Source of the DNA: Datisca glomerata
Lineage: Eukaryota; Streptophyta; Magnoliopsida; Cucurbitales; Datiscaceae
Direction of reading: 5' to 3'
DNA: 64,000 nucleotides
Assembly: GCA_003255025.1 (NCBI GenBank)
Contig: QANY01002375.1
Span: 1,687,609-1,751,608, forward strand
The position numbers and the translations under genes were made by a program. The notes below the pieces were generated by a model. That model saw only the letters and a list, made by a program, of their open reading frames with translations, made no database searches and was not told the origin of the DNA. Shown here piece after piece: positions 10,060-22,935 of this stretch (positions within the stretch are counted from its first letter, which is position 1; each line of letters starts with the position of its first letter).

Positions 10060-13000
10060 TGAAGCCCTATTCAACACTTATATAATTTCTCTCTATTATA
10101 CTTTTCTTGAAATTAATTTTGGGTAAAGAGATTTTTTCGTCATTGGTTGACATTTGATATTTATAAAAACACATTCGTATATAATAAGTTATACATTCAT
10201 TCTGTATCATTACGATATTACCAAAATGTTTACTAAATCAAATATGAATTTAGTTAAAGATTTATCTTTACACTATAATGCATATAAAAATTTTTAGAGT
10301 AGTTAATTATATACATACTCTAAAGTTGAGACTATCTAAGTTTGTTTTAAAGAATGAGTTTATCATTATAAAACATACAATTTTTTGATCCAATCTCATA
10401 TCATAGCTTTTTTTAACTAGTAAAAAATAAATAGAATCAATGACTAAAATATGTGTAATAAAGGGAGAAACTCTCCAAACTACAATATCATCAATTGAAA
10501 GGCCAAATCTATAGGCAACTTTATTCACCGTTCACTGAATATTCTTATATAGAGAGTGATATAGTAGTCGCATGTACTCTTTATACTCTGCTAAAATAAG
10601 TTCTAGCTCTAAAAAGAACTTCTGATTGGATAACAAATTTTGAATAAGTTCAAGAGAATCAAATTCGATAATTGTGACGACAATGTCAAGTTCCAACACT
10701 ACCAATAGTCCTTCATGCAAAGCCAAGGCCTCGATAATCTAAATTGAAAATGAAGTATCTATATGATTCGTGAAAGCACTAACCACGCTATTAAAATGAT
10801 CTCCAATAAACCCCTAGATCCTGGCTAAGATTATTACATTTATGATTTAGTTGTTCATAGCATTGTATAAACATCTTCCTTTCGCATGACAATGTCATAA
10901 AAGAAATATTCTTAGGATTTTGCATTTCTCTTTAAAGTCTTCCACCCTCACTTCAAATTTTTTTTTGTTTTACTTTCACACCAGTAATCTAAATACAAAA
11001 ATAATCGTTTTTTTTTTTGCCTTTTCAATTTATATTTATCAAATTTTGTATAAATCATGTGCAACACATGTATTATATTATTAGATATTTATAAATGTCA
11101 TCAATGTGTTTGAATGGTTGGTTTTAAAACTGTAAAAAAATACACTTTTGGTCAATATTAATTTCAAGAAAAATAACATATAAAAATAGTAATGATAAAT
11201 AAAAAATGTATTAAAGTCGGTAGAACAAGCGCATGAGATGAGTGATATTTATAGATATCTTATATATATCCTACGGGATATATTATTGATTTTGAGTCAT
11301 AGTTTAAGGGTATGAAGATATTAACTCTCTCACACACACATACACATTGATCCAAACATTTGATATACCACAACGCCCTACCGCGAGGAAGAAAGAGCTA
11401 CTTTGCCGGTGCTGATTTGGATCTTTGGTGACGAAATAAGGTGGCCAGAAGCGACGAGCAGCCGTGGTTGAAGATCCTATTCTACACTTCTATAATCTCT
11501 CTATTATATTTTTCTTGAAATTAATTTTGGCTAAAGAGATCTTTTTCTTATTCATTCACATTTGATGTTTATAAAATGATATTTATATATACTAAGTTAT
11601 ATATTCTTCCACGACATTGCGAAAATGTTTGCTAAACCAAATATCAATTTGGTAAAACAATTTTTTACACTGCAATGCCTATGTAATTTTTGAGTCATCA
11701 ATTACATACATCATCTAAAGTTGAGACTATATAGTTTCGTTATAAAGAATGAGTTTATTTCATTTGCACATACAACTACATTTTTTAAATAATATCATAT
11801 CTTTTTTTAACTTGCAAAAGATAAACATACTCAATGACTAAAATATATGGAATAATAAAAGATGAAACTCTCCAAAGTATGAGATGATCATCAATTGAAA
11901 GGCTAAATCGAGTCAATCTATGCACAGTTTCATTCCCCTATCGCAGAAAATTCTTATACTGAGAGAGGTGTAGTAGCCGCATATATTCTTTAAACTTCGT
12001 TAAAATAAATTTCAGCTCTAAAAGAATTTTGGAATTGGACTACAGATTTGAATAAGTTCAAGAGAATCAGATTCAACAACAGAGACAACACGGTCTAATT
12101 CTAACCAACAATATTTGTTCACGCAAGGCTAAGGTCTCGATAATATAAGCTGAAAATGAACCCTCAAAATACTTCGAGAAAGCAGTAACCACGCTACTAA
12201 AGTGATCCCAATAAGACCCCCAGATCGTGTCTAAGAAAATTTCTTTTATGATTTAGTTGTTCATGGCATTGTATACATTAATATCTTCTTTTCGCATGAC
12301 AATGTCATGAAAGAAATATTCTTAGACATGATCTACCTGATTTTCATATACAACTCACCTAGTCCACACCGTTTCTACAATTTCTCTCCATTATGTTTTT
12401 CTTGAAATTAATTTTGGCTAAAGAGAAATTTTCCTTAGTTTTTAAGCTCAATATTCATTCACATAAAATATTTATAAAAGACATTTATATAAACTGAGCT
12501 ATATATTAGTTTTTTACCTTATAAAAGACATTTATATAAACTGAGCTATATATTAGTTTTTTACCATCAGGATATCCCTAAAAAATTTTAATAAAGTCAA
12601 ATACCAATTTAGCAGAAGGATTTGTTTTTGTACTATAAAGCATGTATAACTTCAAGATTTATTAATTATATACATGCTCTAAAGTTTAGACTATAAAGCT
12701 TTAGTATAGAGGATGGGTTTATTTATTTGCGCGTGCAACACATATTTTTCAGATCTATCATATCATTTTTTTAACCAGCGAAAAACTGAACTGAATCAAG
12801 GGCTAAACTATTTGCAATGATAAAAGGAGAAACTCTTAAAACTACAAGATAATTAATTGAAAGGCCAAATCAAGCCAACTATAGGTAGCTTCATTCTCAG
12901 ATCACATAACATTCGTATATTGAGATAGATGTAGTAGTCGCATGTACTCTTTACACTCAACTAAAATATATCTAAGCTTTGGAAAGACTTCTAAATTAGA

Positions 13001-13180
13001 CCGTAAAGCTTGAATAAGTTCAAGGTAATTTGACTTGACAATAAAGACGACAAATTCCAATTCTAAGCCAGCAATAGTTCTTCATGCAAAGTTAATGCCT
13101 CGATAAACCAAGTTGAAAATGAACCTCTAAATACTTTGAGAAAACACTGACCAAAGTACCAAAATGATCCCCGATTCCAC
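10060..13180 (-). repeat. Three diverged copies of a unit carrying an RNase H-like remnant
   Basis: Similar segments start near 10070, 11480 and 12365 (each with TTTTTCTTGAAATTAATTTT). They run through ATACATACTCTAAAGTTGAGACT-like and TCAATTGAAAGGC blocks to a minus-strand coding remnant at about 10530-10830, 11960-12230 and 12930-13170. In the best copy (10532-10726) the minus strand reads 'ALHEGLLVVLELDIVVTIIE' and 'FDSLELIQNLL'. This fits the RNase H-like (RVT_3) domain of plant LINEs and related proteins (usual form: EALALREGL...VESDSLE). Each copy has different stops. Spacing is about 1.4 and 0.9 kb. A further partial copy lies at 4920-5560. Confidence 0.6.
12472..12565. repeat. Perfect 47-bp tandem duplication
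   Basis: The 47-bp segment starting TTATAAAAGACATTTATATA is repeated head to tail without visible mismatch (12472-12518 and 12519-12565). It lies inside the third copy of the larger repeat and is absent from the other two copies, so it is recent. Confidence 0.9.
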
Positions 13181-13199
13181 ATCCATCTATCTTAATCGC

Positions 13200-13960
13200 T
13201 TCATCTATATTCAGTTTATAACATCATTTGGGAGTGTAACCCAAACTAAAGACACACATGCAGTGCATAGTTTCTAGATCTATTAGATATAAGTAAGGGC
13301 TTGGAAGGAATATTTTTTTTATTGAACAAAATAGTCCTCACTTTAAAATCTATAAGATAGTATTAACCTTTCATTTTATTTAACTATTTGATATAATTTA
13401 AAGATATATTTAATTATTATTACATTAAAATTTTAATGAACTAAGATAAATTCATGATCTTAAGAGTTTTATCTCTACTACATAACCAAACAATGAATTC
13501 AACATTAAAATTTCAATCATGAATTCAAATCTTATTTATGTGCGAACTATTCATAAATCCAAGAAAGATGAAATACTTTGAATAAAGATATTATGTTAAG
13601 AGAGAATTCAGGTAGTTCAAGTTTTAAAAAATATTTTTATTTCCTCATTTGTCCTTTTTTCTTTTTTGTCCATGATATATGAGTTATACAATAATTACGA
13701 TTTTGTTCCTTCTTAAGGTGGCGATATGCTCTAAATGCTACAAATTTGTAATTTGATTTTACTTTATTTGAAATTTGAAATTACACAAATTCTTTCCTCA
13801 TCTTATTTTTCTTTAAAATTACTTAGGTTAATATCCTAATAGTCCTCTAAATTTTGATCCAAAATTAATTTATCCCCTATTTTTAGAATAAAAGTGAATT
13901 TTTGGTATCAATAAGGAAGAGCTTACAATTTATAGGATAAATTGATTTTGGGACAAAGTT
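13200..13960. other. AT-rich stretch without recognisable genes
   Basis: About 760 bp of AT-rich sequence between the RNase H-like repeats and the TRIM-like element. I see no convincing coding segment, RNA gene or repeat boundary in it. Confidence 0.5.
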
Positions 13961-13962
13961 AA

Positions 13963-15290
13963 TGTTGTAACGGAAGTGTGAATAAAATAATAACAAACAA
14001 ATATTGTTAATGGGTTCGGCTAATTGTCTACGTCTATGGTTATCTCAATAACATCATCCTTACAAACTCAATATCGTCTCAAGTACCTAACCCAAATCTC
14101 ATTCCACCCAAATCTAAACTCAACACACACACACACACACACACACACACCTTCCTTGGAGACCATAACTAGTTTAGACAAAAATCACCACTTCTTGATC
14201 ACACTATATGCGACCCACTAGTTTGAAAATTGTCTTCAGTTAGGGCGAAATCCTTTGACTAGCCTCTCAATATCATAGGATATCCCATCTTAGGATAAAG
14301 TCCTTTGACATCCCTATATCTCTTAGAGTAGAGCCTCATTACCACGGGATGCTCCCTTTGAGAGCCACATCTCACCATTTATCGAAGCAGAGCCATCAAT
14401 CCCTAAATCATAACATCATATTTATAACCTCTCAAAACTCTAATCACTTTCCTATTCAAAATAGGCATCTCATTCAAACCCCATTATCACCCCCCATTAT
14501 CTTTTCCTATTTATAACAAATCTTCACATTGACTCAAATTCCACCAACATCAACAATCATTATCATTGCAGCTCCACCTTGAATCAAACCATCTTTAATC
14601 AAGCAAATCAAACTTTAACTACATCATATCTTCACATTATTTCTATCTTGAACCAAACTCATGTATTATCCAAGATCAAACCATCAGCTCTGATACCATT
14701 TGTTGTAATGAGAGCTTCAATAAAATAATAATGATATTTTTAACGTTGTTCGGCCAATTGCTTATATCCACGATTATCTCATTAACATTATCATTACAAA
14801 CTCAATATCATCTCAACCACCTAACCTGAACCCCATTACACCCTACTATAAACTCAACACACACACACACACACATATACCATACCTTGGAGGCCATAAC
14901 TAGTATAGAAAAAAGTCACAACTTTTCGATCAGACTATATGCAACCTGCTAGTTTGAAAACCATCTTCAGTATGGAAAGTTTCTGACTAGCCTCTCAATA
15001 TCATGGGGTATCCCCTCATGGGATAAAATCATTTCTCACATCATAAGGCTGACATATATCTCTTAGGGCATAACCTCCTCACCAAAGGATGTCCCCTTTA
15101 GGGAAGAGCCACCTTTCACCCTCTAAGCAAGGCCACCGAACATTAAACCATAACAACATAATTATAGCCTCTCAAAACCCTAATCATTTTCCTATTCAAA
15201 ATAAGAATCTCATTCAAACCCTATTATCACCACAATGTCTTTTCCTAAAATATCTCCAGAATTCAATAAACAAATCTTGAAGGAATTTGA
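13963..15290 (-). mobile_element. TRIM-like LTR pair with almost no internal region
   Basis: Two direct repeats of about 0.6 kb, starting TGTTGTAA at 13963 and at 14701, share the same order of blocks: TAATTGTCTA/CAATTGCTTA, ACTCAATATC, an (AC)n run at 14122-14150 or 14855-14874, GCCTCTCAATATCAT, and CTATTCAAAATA. Between them lie only about 0.1-0.15 kb. That stretch contains GCTCTGATACCA at 14687-14698, the reverse complement of the tRNA-iMet primer binding site, two bases from the right LTR. On the minus strand the order is therefore LTR, PBS, short spacer, LTR. A purine-rich AAGGTGGAG (minus strand, about 14575) could be the polypurine tract. LTRs are longer than in typical TRIMs. No coding region is present. 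Confidence 0.7.
14687..14698 (-). promoter_or_regulatory. tRNA-iMet primer binding site
   Basis: Minus strand TGGTATCAGAGC, a perfect 12-nt match to the usual plant retroelement primer binding site for initiator tRNA-Met, two bases inside the LTR that starts at 14701. Confidence 0.85.
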
Positions 15291-15299
15291 GACATATTT

Positions 15300-17700
15300 T
15301 TTAACAGTTAGATAGGTGTTATGATATAAACCCAAAGAAAAACAATGCATCTAATTGTGAGAAAAACAAAACTGGGTAAGACTATAATGAATCCCTGTAA
15401 CCTCCAATAAATTCATGTAACCTTCACATTCTCATATAATTGATTTACGCTTCGTAATTCAAGATTCTTTAATTTCTGCGACTCTCATTCTTTATGTCTT
15501 TGAACTTCACTATTATCTCAAGTATTATTTTCAGATTTTATTACTAATATTCAAGATTCTACAAACATAACTTGCTTGATTTTTTGAATAAATGACATTT
15601 TAGTTATAGCATAAGCAATGTTGGACAAAAGAGTCTAAATTTCTTTTCTAAGTTCCACACTTTTAGTTGTAGTAAAATAAGAAAAGATATAATTCAAGTT
15701 GCTGAAAACTAAACACTAGTTTCCTTATATCTAAAAGCTTGCATATTTGAAAAAGATTTGTTGAACAAATTTATCCACAATAGTTTCTGTTACACCACAT
15801 TTACCCTTTAGGCACTTGATCTTTTAATTTCAATCATTATTACTCATATTTTCATTGCATTTTTAAACCCTTTTTCATTGCAGTACCAAACATGCTAACC
15901 ACAACTAACATTTACACTATTCGCTACTAAGAAGCCTCCAATGAAAAATTGTAAAAAACAACAAGCCCCATCCTCTTAGAAATAGGAATAATTAGATTGT
16001 AAATATTATATACCATATCATTCATATTCGTATCTTACTGCTTTTAAAAGGGTGGATATTTAAAATTTTATTTTGGACCATTATATCCAGCACTAATACC
16101 AATTACTCTAATATGCCCTCATCACTTAATACTCAAAACCTTTTATCCAGTAAATTTATATATTATTCTCATATATAAAATTAAAATATTGTAAAATATT
16201 GTACATGATTTCATTTATATTGGTATTCATACTGCTTCTAAAAGGGTGAACATTTGAAATTTTTATTTAGGGCCGTTTTATTCATCAAATCATTATTGAC
16301 AACGGCACGTTGATCAACCATCATAATAATTACATTATTGATGACAACACGTTGATCAACCCTCGAGATTAGTCAGAGAACTATGCGCCGGAGACCCGGT
16401 GCGAACTGAAAAAAAAATGATTTGATGCTAAATAACTCCATTTAATGTCACGTGAGTTTTAGATACCATCGTAAAATTAGAAAGCGGTAAAATGATCATA
16501 ATCTACCATACTCATCATATATGGCTTCAGAATTTCACGCAATTCATTGTACTATCACATAAATAAATTTTAAAAGAATGTACATTTATTTTATATAATT
16601 ACAACAATTAATATTTCAAAGAAAGCTATCCTAGTCGTGGTCTTTGAACTGCTTCTGCTTCCTGCCTCAAACTTGTCATATGCTATTTCCAATTTGTAAC
16701 TTTCTCATTTCCAATAACAACCTTGTAGACATTATTTGTTAATGTACCAGTTTAAGTAAAAACCAAAATGACAGGAATAGAAGATAACTAAGAATTATAG
16801 TATCTCTCTCACTGATGGATTTCGTGTTCTAAATAGAAATCTTCAATGAACGCAAACTTAACGAGTTGATTGCTAACTTCCAAATATACCTTTATCTATT
16901 TTGAAATTTCTCATATAGATCTACAAGATAAGATACATATACTGTATTTTAACACAATACGGCTCCTACAACATGTTCTACTTCGCATCACTTTCTTTTG
17001 TAAACGAGAATATAAATATGTAAACATTAGCAGTTAATTCATTTTGAATTCCTCAAGAAAGCATTCAATTAAGTTTACAGACCTCGAATATGAAACCTCT
17101 TTGAGAGATTACATCAACTGCTTCCACACCAATGAAGGCGGCAACCTCCTTGCTTAGTCTTTCCCTTACTACACTTTATGTCATGGATGGCGTGAAATGA
17201 ATTTTAGTAATCCTTGGGTACATGATAATAACCATGATGCATTAATATGTTGGAAGGTCCTTCATGATATATTTAACAATGACCATAATCCATTAATATG
17301 TTAGAAGGTCCTTAACGATATATTTAACAAAATCTAAATAACAGGCTTTCAGCTAAAAAAATAGGAGCATTGGAGTTCTTATCTTGGCTGCGAACCATAA
17401 TTTCTATCTTAAATGCAATGCTTCTGAAAAATGAAAGTATTAAAGGATTGTAACATATAGATCTATTTTGAAATTTAACATTCGAAAGCTAATACATCTC
17501 TATAACAATCATACTCAAGTGTTTGTGTGTCATAGCCAATGTTAACCATAATTTATGCTATGCATGCTTCGAACAAGTAAAAACTCCATAAGCCTCGCAA
17601 AGAATATCACTCAACTATTTATTCTCTCAATTTATTTTCAAATGATATCATTACTTGAGTGAAAGGATCAGTGACACTATATGCTTTCTTTGGGCACAAT
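15300..17700. other. AT-rich intergenic stretch with a short internal duplication
   Basis: No convincing gene was found in these 2.4 kb. A block around 16015-16090 (ACTGCTTTTAAAAGGGTGGA) recurs at 16205-16275 (ACTGCTTCTAAAAGGGTGAA), about 190 bp apart. A second local repeat, ACACGTTGATCAACC-like, occurs at about 16303 and 16350. The rest is low-complexity AT-rich sequence. Confidence 0.5.
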
Positions 17701-18830
17701 TCTCCCCTTAGTTGTCGGCACTACCCAAAATCAAAAGGTCTTCAATTAAGGTTGTAATGTGGCTAGGGGTAGTGGCTAAAAGAAATGACGGAATGGATGC
17801 AACAAAAGGTTTGAAAGACTCATGGAGTGAGAGACGTCATCAAAATATTCAAGGAACACTTCTCACAACTCGAGGCAATCAACTAAGAACTTAGGCCAAG
17901 AATCATTGCATTGAGCCTTTGCTTAATCTCTACCAACCTTATAACGTCCAAAAACATATTTAATGCTCAATAGATTTTTTCTTTGCATTTTTTTATATTT
18001 CCATTTTTCTCAAAGAAAGTTTACAAGAATAACTTTTCATCCCATACATTTTTTTCTTTTTCACTTCCTTTTTCTTTCTTCTTCCTCTTCTTTTTTTTTG
18101 ACAATCTTGAGTGTTTGTTGAATGCACCTTGTATATGAAATAAGTCTCTTCAATATTATTTTCACTTCATCTTTAGATCAAGGGTTAAGATCTACACTAT
18201 AGGTAAGAGGTAAAGAGATGGGGTTACAAAAATGTTTAATGAAAGCTCAAAGTTACTCACTATGGGGGATGTTCACATGAGAGCATCAATGGGGCACTGA
18301 CTGATTTGGCTATGGTGATAAATCCTAAAGCCTTTATCATTTTTTAAAGAGGTACTCGATCAACCATTCCCTTCGAAAGACCTTCGGAAAAGTTCTAGCA
18401 TTTAATCATTATGTTGCAAGTCAACTCACTTAATAGTCAAAGTAAGAACAAGAAAGAATAGAATCATAATATTACACATCTCAAAAGAAATTCAGTGTCT
18501 CAAATCTGTTTCACAAGGGTAATAAGGGTAATATAAGAATTTTACTCATCCAAACATGTGTGCTTCTATATCGAAAGCTCAAGATATTAACCAAGGAATA
18601 ACGTCAAGATCTAAATCCATGCTCATAATAAATCAAAGCCATAACATTAAAGCTCAATTCTCATCATGGTTGTTAGAAAGTATTGTAAGACTAATAAAAA
18701 AGAAAAAAACTTAACTCAAACTAATCAAAATAAAGCAACTAATGATATTTTTTGTTTTTTTAAAGGAATAAAAGAAGCAAATGCAAAGAAGTTTGAAACT
18801 CTTTCCCCCTAACTTAATTCTTACATTGTC
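17700..18830 (-). repeat. Probable 3' untranslated/LTR side of the Athila-type element
   Basis: On the minus strand, downstream of the integrase remnant, a polypurine-like TTAGGGGGAAAG (about 18800-18812) occurs. A G-run of this sort is typical next to the 3' LTR of Athila/Tat gypsy elements. The sequence beyond it (towards 17700) is non-coding, with a plus-strand 60-codon ORF at 17712-17894 that I regard as chance. I could not define LTR borders. Confidence 0.35.
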
Positions 18831-18899
18831 TTCAATGTAACATCAATTCATTCCATGAGAAGAAATGAAGCGAAGAATTAAAAAGAGAAGAAATAAAAA

Positions 18900-20287
18900 G
18901 GGAGGAGCAAATCTGATTATGGCATGCCTTCCATCCGTTGGGTTGCCTCTCAATTAGCTCTTGGTTTAGTGCCTTCATACTGACTTGTAATTGTATTCAT
19001 CTGTTAAGAGACTTGTAGTGTCCTCATGGAGAGGCACATTCTCCACATCTTGCATTACAAAAGACACGTAATAAGGCTTGAGCCTATGTTCGTTCACATT
19101 GAACTCATTGTTCATCTTCAAGCTCTGAATTTCCACTGCACCATGAGGAAAAATATCAGTAACAATAGAATGACCAACTCGTCGAGAACATAATTTACCA
19201 GGAAATAAATTAAGGCGTGAATGAAATAGAAGAACTTTTTGTCTAATAACAAAAATCTTTCTTGAAATCATTTTGTCATGGAAAGCCTTATTTTTCTCCT
19301 TGTCAATCCTTGAGTTCTCATACGCATCGTTTTTATTTCCTCAAGCTCATTCGGTTGGACCTTCCTTTGTTCACTCGCAGCTTCCATCACCATGTTACAA
19401 TGCTTCACCGCCCAAAATGCTTTGTGCTCCAACTCAACCGGAAGGTGACATGGCTTGCCATACACAAGCCGGAAGGGTGACATCCTGATTGGTATTTTAA
19501 ATGCTTTTCTATATGCCCAAAGTGCATCATCAAGGCGTAAACTCCAATATTTCCTATTAGGATTCATGATTTTCTCTAAAATGGACTTGACCTTTCGGTT
19601 TGATACTTCAACTTGCCCACTAGTTTATGAGTGGTATGGTGTGAATACCTTATGTGTAATGTTATATTTCCTTAGAAAAAGCTTTAAATGAACGATTGTA
19701 AAAATGAATACCCCGATCGCTGATTATGGCTCTTGGTGTCCCAAACCTTGCAAAAATGTTAGTCTTCACAAAATCTACAACCACTTTAGAATCATTAGTT
19801 CCAGTGGCTTCTGTTTCCACCCATTTTGACACATAATCAATAGTAAAAAGTATGTAAAGATTCTCATACGAAGAAGGAAAATGTTCCATGAGTCAATGCC
19901 CCAAACATCAAAGATTTCAACAACGAGTATAAGTGTTTGTGGCCTTTGATTACATGTACCTAGGTTACTTATTATTTGACAATGATCGCATGATTTACAA
20001 AAAATGTAAGTGTCCTTAAACAATGCAAGCCAATAAAATCCACACTCAAGTACCTTCTGAGCCATCTTTTTTTGTCCTGAGTTCCCACCACATGCATAAG
20101 GATGACAGAAAGTTGATATAGATGAAAATTCAGAATTAGGCACACACCTTCTTATCCATAAATATGGTTCATCCCACACATATTGCTTTGCTATCTTCTT
20201 CGGTTTATCCTTTTGAGCACGAGTCAAGTCATTGGGCATCTTCTTGATGACTAAGTAGTTCACAATATCTACGTACCAAGGGGTCAA
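18900..20287 (-). pseudogene. Athila-type Ty3/gypsy integrase remnant
   Basis: Minus-strand reading gives the integrase region in order. The N-terminal part around 19980-20240 has 'GGNSGQKKMAQKVLECGFYW' and a zinc-finger-like CKSCDHCQ. The core at 19662-19889 has 'YILFTIDYVSKWVETEATGT' and 'IISDRGIHF', i.e. the first two catalytic Asp regions. The C-terminal core at 19268-19567 has '[20 protein letters not shown]' and '[21 protein letters not shown]', typical of Athila/Tat. The tail runs to about 18900. The segments sit in different frames, so it is not functional. The strand and order continue the RT remnant at 20.3-22 kb. Confidence 0.88.
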
Positions 20288-22000
20288 AATTTGAAAGAGA
20301 ATAGTCGCTCGCCGGGAAAGTTTTCACGCAAAGGAAGAGCTTCCTCGTTATGAATGAGGCGACTAAGATGATCAACAACTACATTATCACTTCCCTTCTT
20401 GTCCTTGATGTCCAAATTGAATTCTTGCAAGAGAAGTATCCACGTTATACCTCTCGGTTTAGCATCTTTGTTAGTGAGCAAGTACCTAAGAGTTGCATGA
20501 TTAGAAAACACATTTACTTTAGAACCAATTAAATAAGGAACGAAACTTATCTAAAGCAAAAAATAGCTGCCAATAACTCTTTTCTCAGTTGTGGAGTAGT
20601 TAAGATATGCATCATTCAAGATTCTCGATGCATAATAGATAACATGAGAAAGCTTGTCAACTGGCTGTCCTAAAACAGCCCCCACAACATACTCACTTGC
20701 ATCACACATTAACTCAAATGGGAGGTTCCAATTAGGTAGTTAAATAATGGGAGATGTGGTCAAAAGTTTTTTAAGCTTTTTGAATGCCTCTTTGCACTCT
20801 TCATTAAAGTCGAACATCACTTCCTTTTGTAACAATCTGCACAAGGTTCTTGCAATCCTTAAAAAATCATTGATGAATTTTTTATAAAAACCTGCACGTT
20901 TAAGAAAAGAATGAACCTCCCTCACACTTGTGGAGGTGGTAAGGAACATACAAGATCTATTTTAGATTTATCTACTTCTATTCCCATAGATGGTATGATA
21001 TGGCCTAAAACTATACCTCGGTCTACCATAAAAACTTCTATGATGCTTTCAACATAATCTGAAAATTTTCTCATCATACACCATTGAAAAGTACCAGGAG
21101 CATTGCAAAGTCTGAATGGCATGCGTCAATAGGAAAACGTTCCAAATGAGCATGTGAATGTTGTATTCTCTTGATCCTCCAGTGCAATTGTGATCTGATT
21201 GTAACCTGAATAACCATGAAGAAAATAATAATGAGTATGACCAGTTAATCTTTCTAATATTTGATCAATGAAAGGTAAAGGAAACTGATATTTATGAGTA
21301 GTAAATTTAAGTTTCTGATAATCAATGTAAACTCACCTCCCGATTTGGACACGGGTTAGTACTAGCTCAATCTCTTCATTCTTAACCACGGTGATACCAG
21401 ATCTTTTTGGAACTACTTGGATCGGGCTAACATATTTGCTGTATGAAATAGGGTAAATCAAGCCAACATCTAGCAACTTCTAGATCTCTTTCTTTACAAC
21501 CTCCATCATAGGAGGGTTCAATCGGCGTTGAGCTTCCTTGATTGGCTTTTCTCCATTCTCAAGTAGAATTCGTTGTATGAACATGGATGGACTAATCTCA
21601 TTTATGTCGGCTATTGTCCAGCCAATTTTTGTTTTGTGATCCATTAAAACACATAATAACTTCTCCTCTTGTAATGTTGTAAGGTTCCTTGCAATTATTA
21701 CTGGCGGTTTGTCTTTCTATACTAAGTAAACATATTTGAGATGCTCTAGAAGAGGTTTAATCTCCAAGGTAAGGGCTTGCACAATAGAAGGTAAAAGTTT
21801 ATCGCTAGATAAACGCAATGAAATAAAAAAAGTATTATACCTATTTGAAGTTTTTGGCAATGATTCTAGAGATGTGATGGTCTCCTCAATGTCGTCACCA
21901 ACTTTCATGTCCCTTCTTATCTTTTTGGGATCTTTTAACTCGAGGTTTTGCCAATAGCGATTACTATGCATCTTTAGTTGTTAACTCAAAAAGTTTTTGG
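20284..22000 (-). pseudogene. Athila-type Ty3/gypsy reverse transcriptase/RNase H remnant
   Basis: Minus-strand blocks in order: a linker before RT (21717-21971), 'ILLENGEKPIKEAQRRLNPP' (about 21500-21560), 'PFRLCNAPGTFQ' with 'FSDYVESIIEVFM' (about 21030-21120), 'GIEVDKSKIDLVCSLPPPQV' (20922-20990), 'FLKRAGFYKKFINDF' (about 20870-20910) and the RNase H part '[12 protein letters not shown]'-like (20284-20511). The catalytic FMDD reads FMVD. It is joined directly to the GIVLGH block, so the roughly 40-50 residues that normally separate them are gone. Family: gypsy, Athila/Tat lineage by the 'PFGLCNAPATFQRCM' motif. Confidence 0.88.
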
Positions 22001-22500
22001 GCTAAAAAGTCAAGTATATCAACTGAAAAGACATGAAGGTGAATCATTTGGATACCTCATTGCTTCAAAGAATTAGCTAGCTCTGGGTTCGAGTGGCATT
22101 TCGCCACTAACCACAACTGATCTGTTGATTCTTCAACATCAGTCGGTTTAGACCTCCACTTAATTTTACCTAAGCTTCATCTTGGCCATGGATAGATCAC
22201 TCATAAAAAAACAAAAAATAAAAAATAAAATGTAAACAACAAAAAAAACAATAGAACAATAAAACAATAAAAAAACAATATTAAAAATAAAATACAAAGA
22301 AATTTTTTTTACATAAGGTGATGTCACCATCTGTTAAATGACAGAGGGTGATGTCACCCTTTGTCCTTTTTTTATTATTTTTTAAATTTCATTTTTTTAA
22401 CTTATATATAATTGTTTAGTAAATAAATTAATAATAAATTTTTTTATGTGTAAAATAAATTAATCTATGAAAAATGCTTAATTTCATACATAATTAGCAT
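22000..22500. other. A-rich edge of the gypsy remnant
   Basis: Beyond the RT linker, the region from about 22190 becomes a long A/T-rich stretch with CAACAAAAAAAACAAT runs. A short AGGGTGATGTCACC-type block is repeated at about 22315 and 22347. No gene is seen; gag of the element is missing. Confidence 0.45.
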
Positions 22501-22935
22501 GAGCATGCTTTTTTACTACATGGTCTATTAATTATCATTTTGTATTTCTTCACCCAATACTAATCAAATAGCAAAGGAATGATCATGAATGGTAGCTAAT
22601 TTAAACAAGTCTCACTAAAAATAAATAAATAATTTTGTTTGGGATATAAATATACCATTTTTTATTTTGGACTACTTAATTCACTAATTATCATTTTTCT
22701 TTTCTTCCTTCATTGCTAGGAATGATCATGGATGGTAACTACTTTAAACAAGTGTCACTAAAGAAAATCCATAAAACTTTCAAAATGAAATAATTTTTGT
22801 TTGGGATATAAATATACCAATTTTTTTATTTTGGTCCACTTAGTTTACTAATTACCATTTTTTCTTTCTTCCTTCATTGCTAGGAATGATCATGGATGGT
22901 AACTAGTTCAAACAAGTGTCACAAAAATGATGGTC
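22500..22935. repeat. About 160-bp tandem repeat, three copies
   Basis: Three adjacent copies contain GGAATGATCATGRATGGTARC at about 22576, 22719 and 22883, followed by AAACAAGTSTCACTA. The last two also share TTTGGGATATAAATATACCA (22638 and 22800). Period is about 143-164 bp with small indels. Non-coding. Confidence 0.75.

Noticed and set aside
14024..14221. 65-codon ORF containing a His-Thr run, and the similar ORF at 15089-15280
   Set aside because: Both lie in the LTRs of the TRIM-like element; the first is driven by the AC repeat.
22500..22935. Regularly spaced repeats, considered as a CRISPR array
   Set aside because: Units are 143-164 bp and similar throughout, with no unique spacers, and the genome is a plant.
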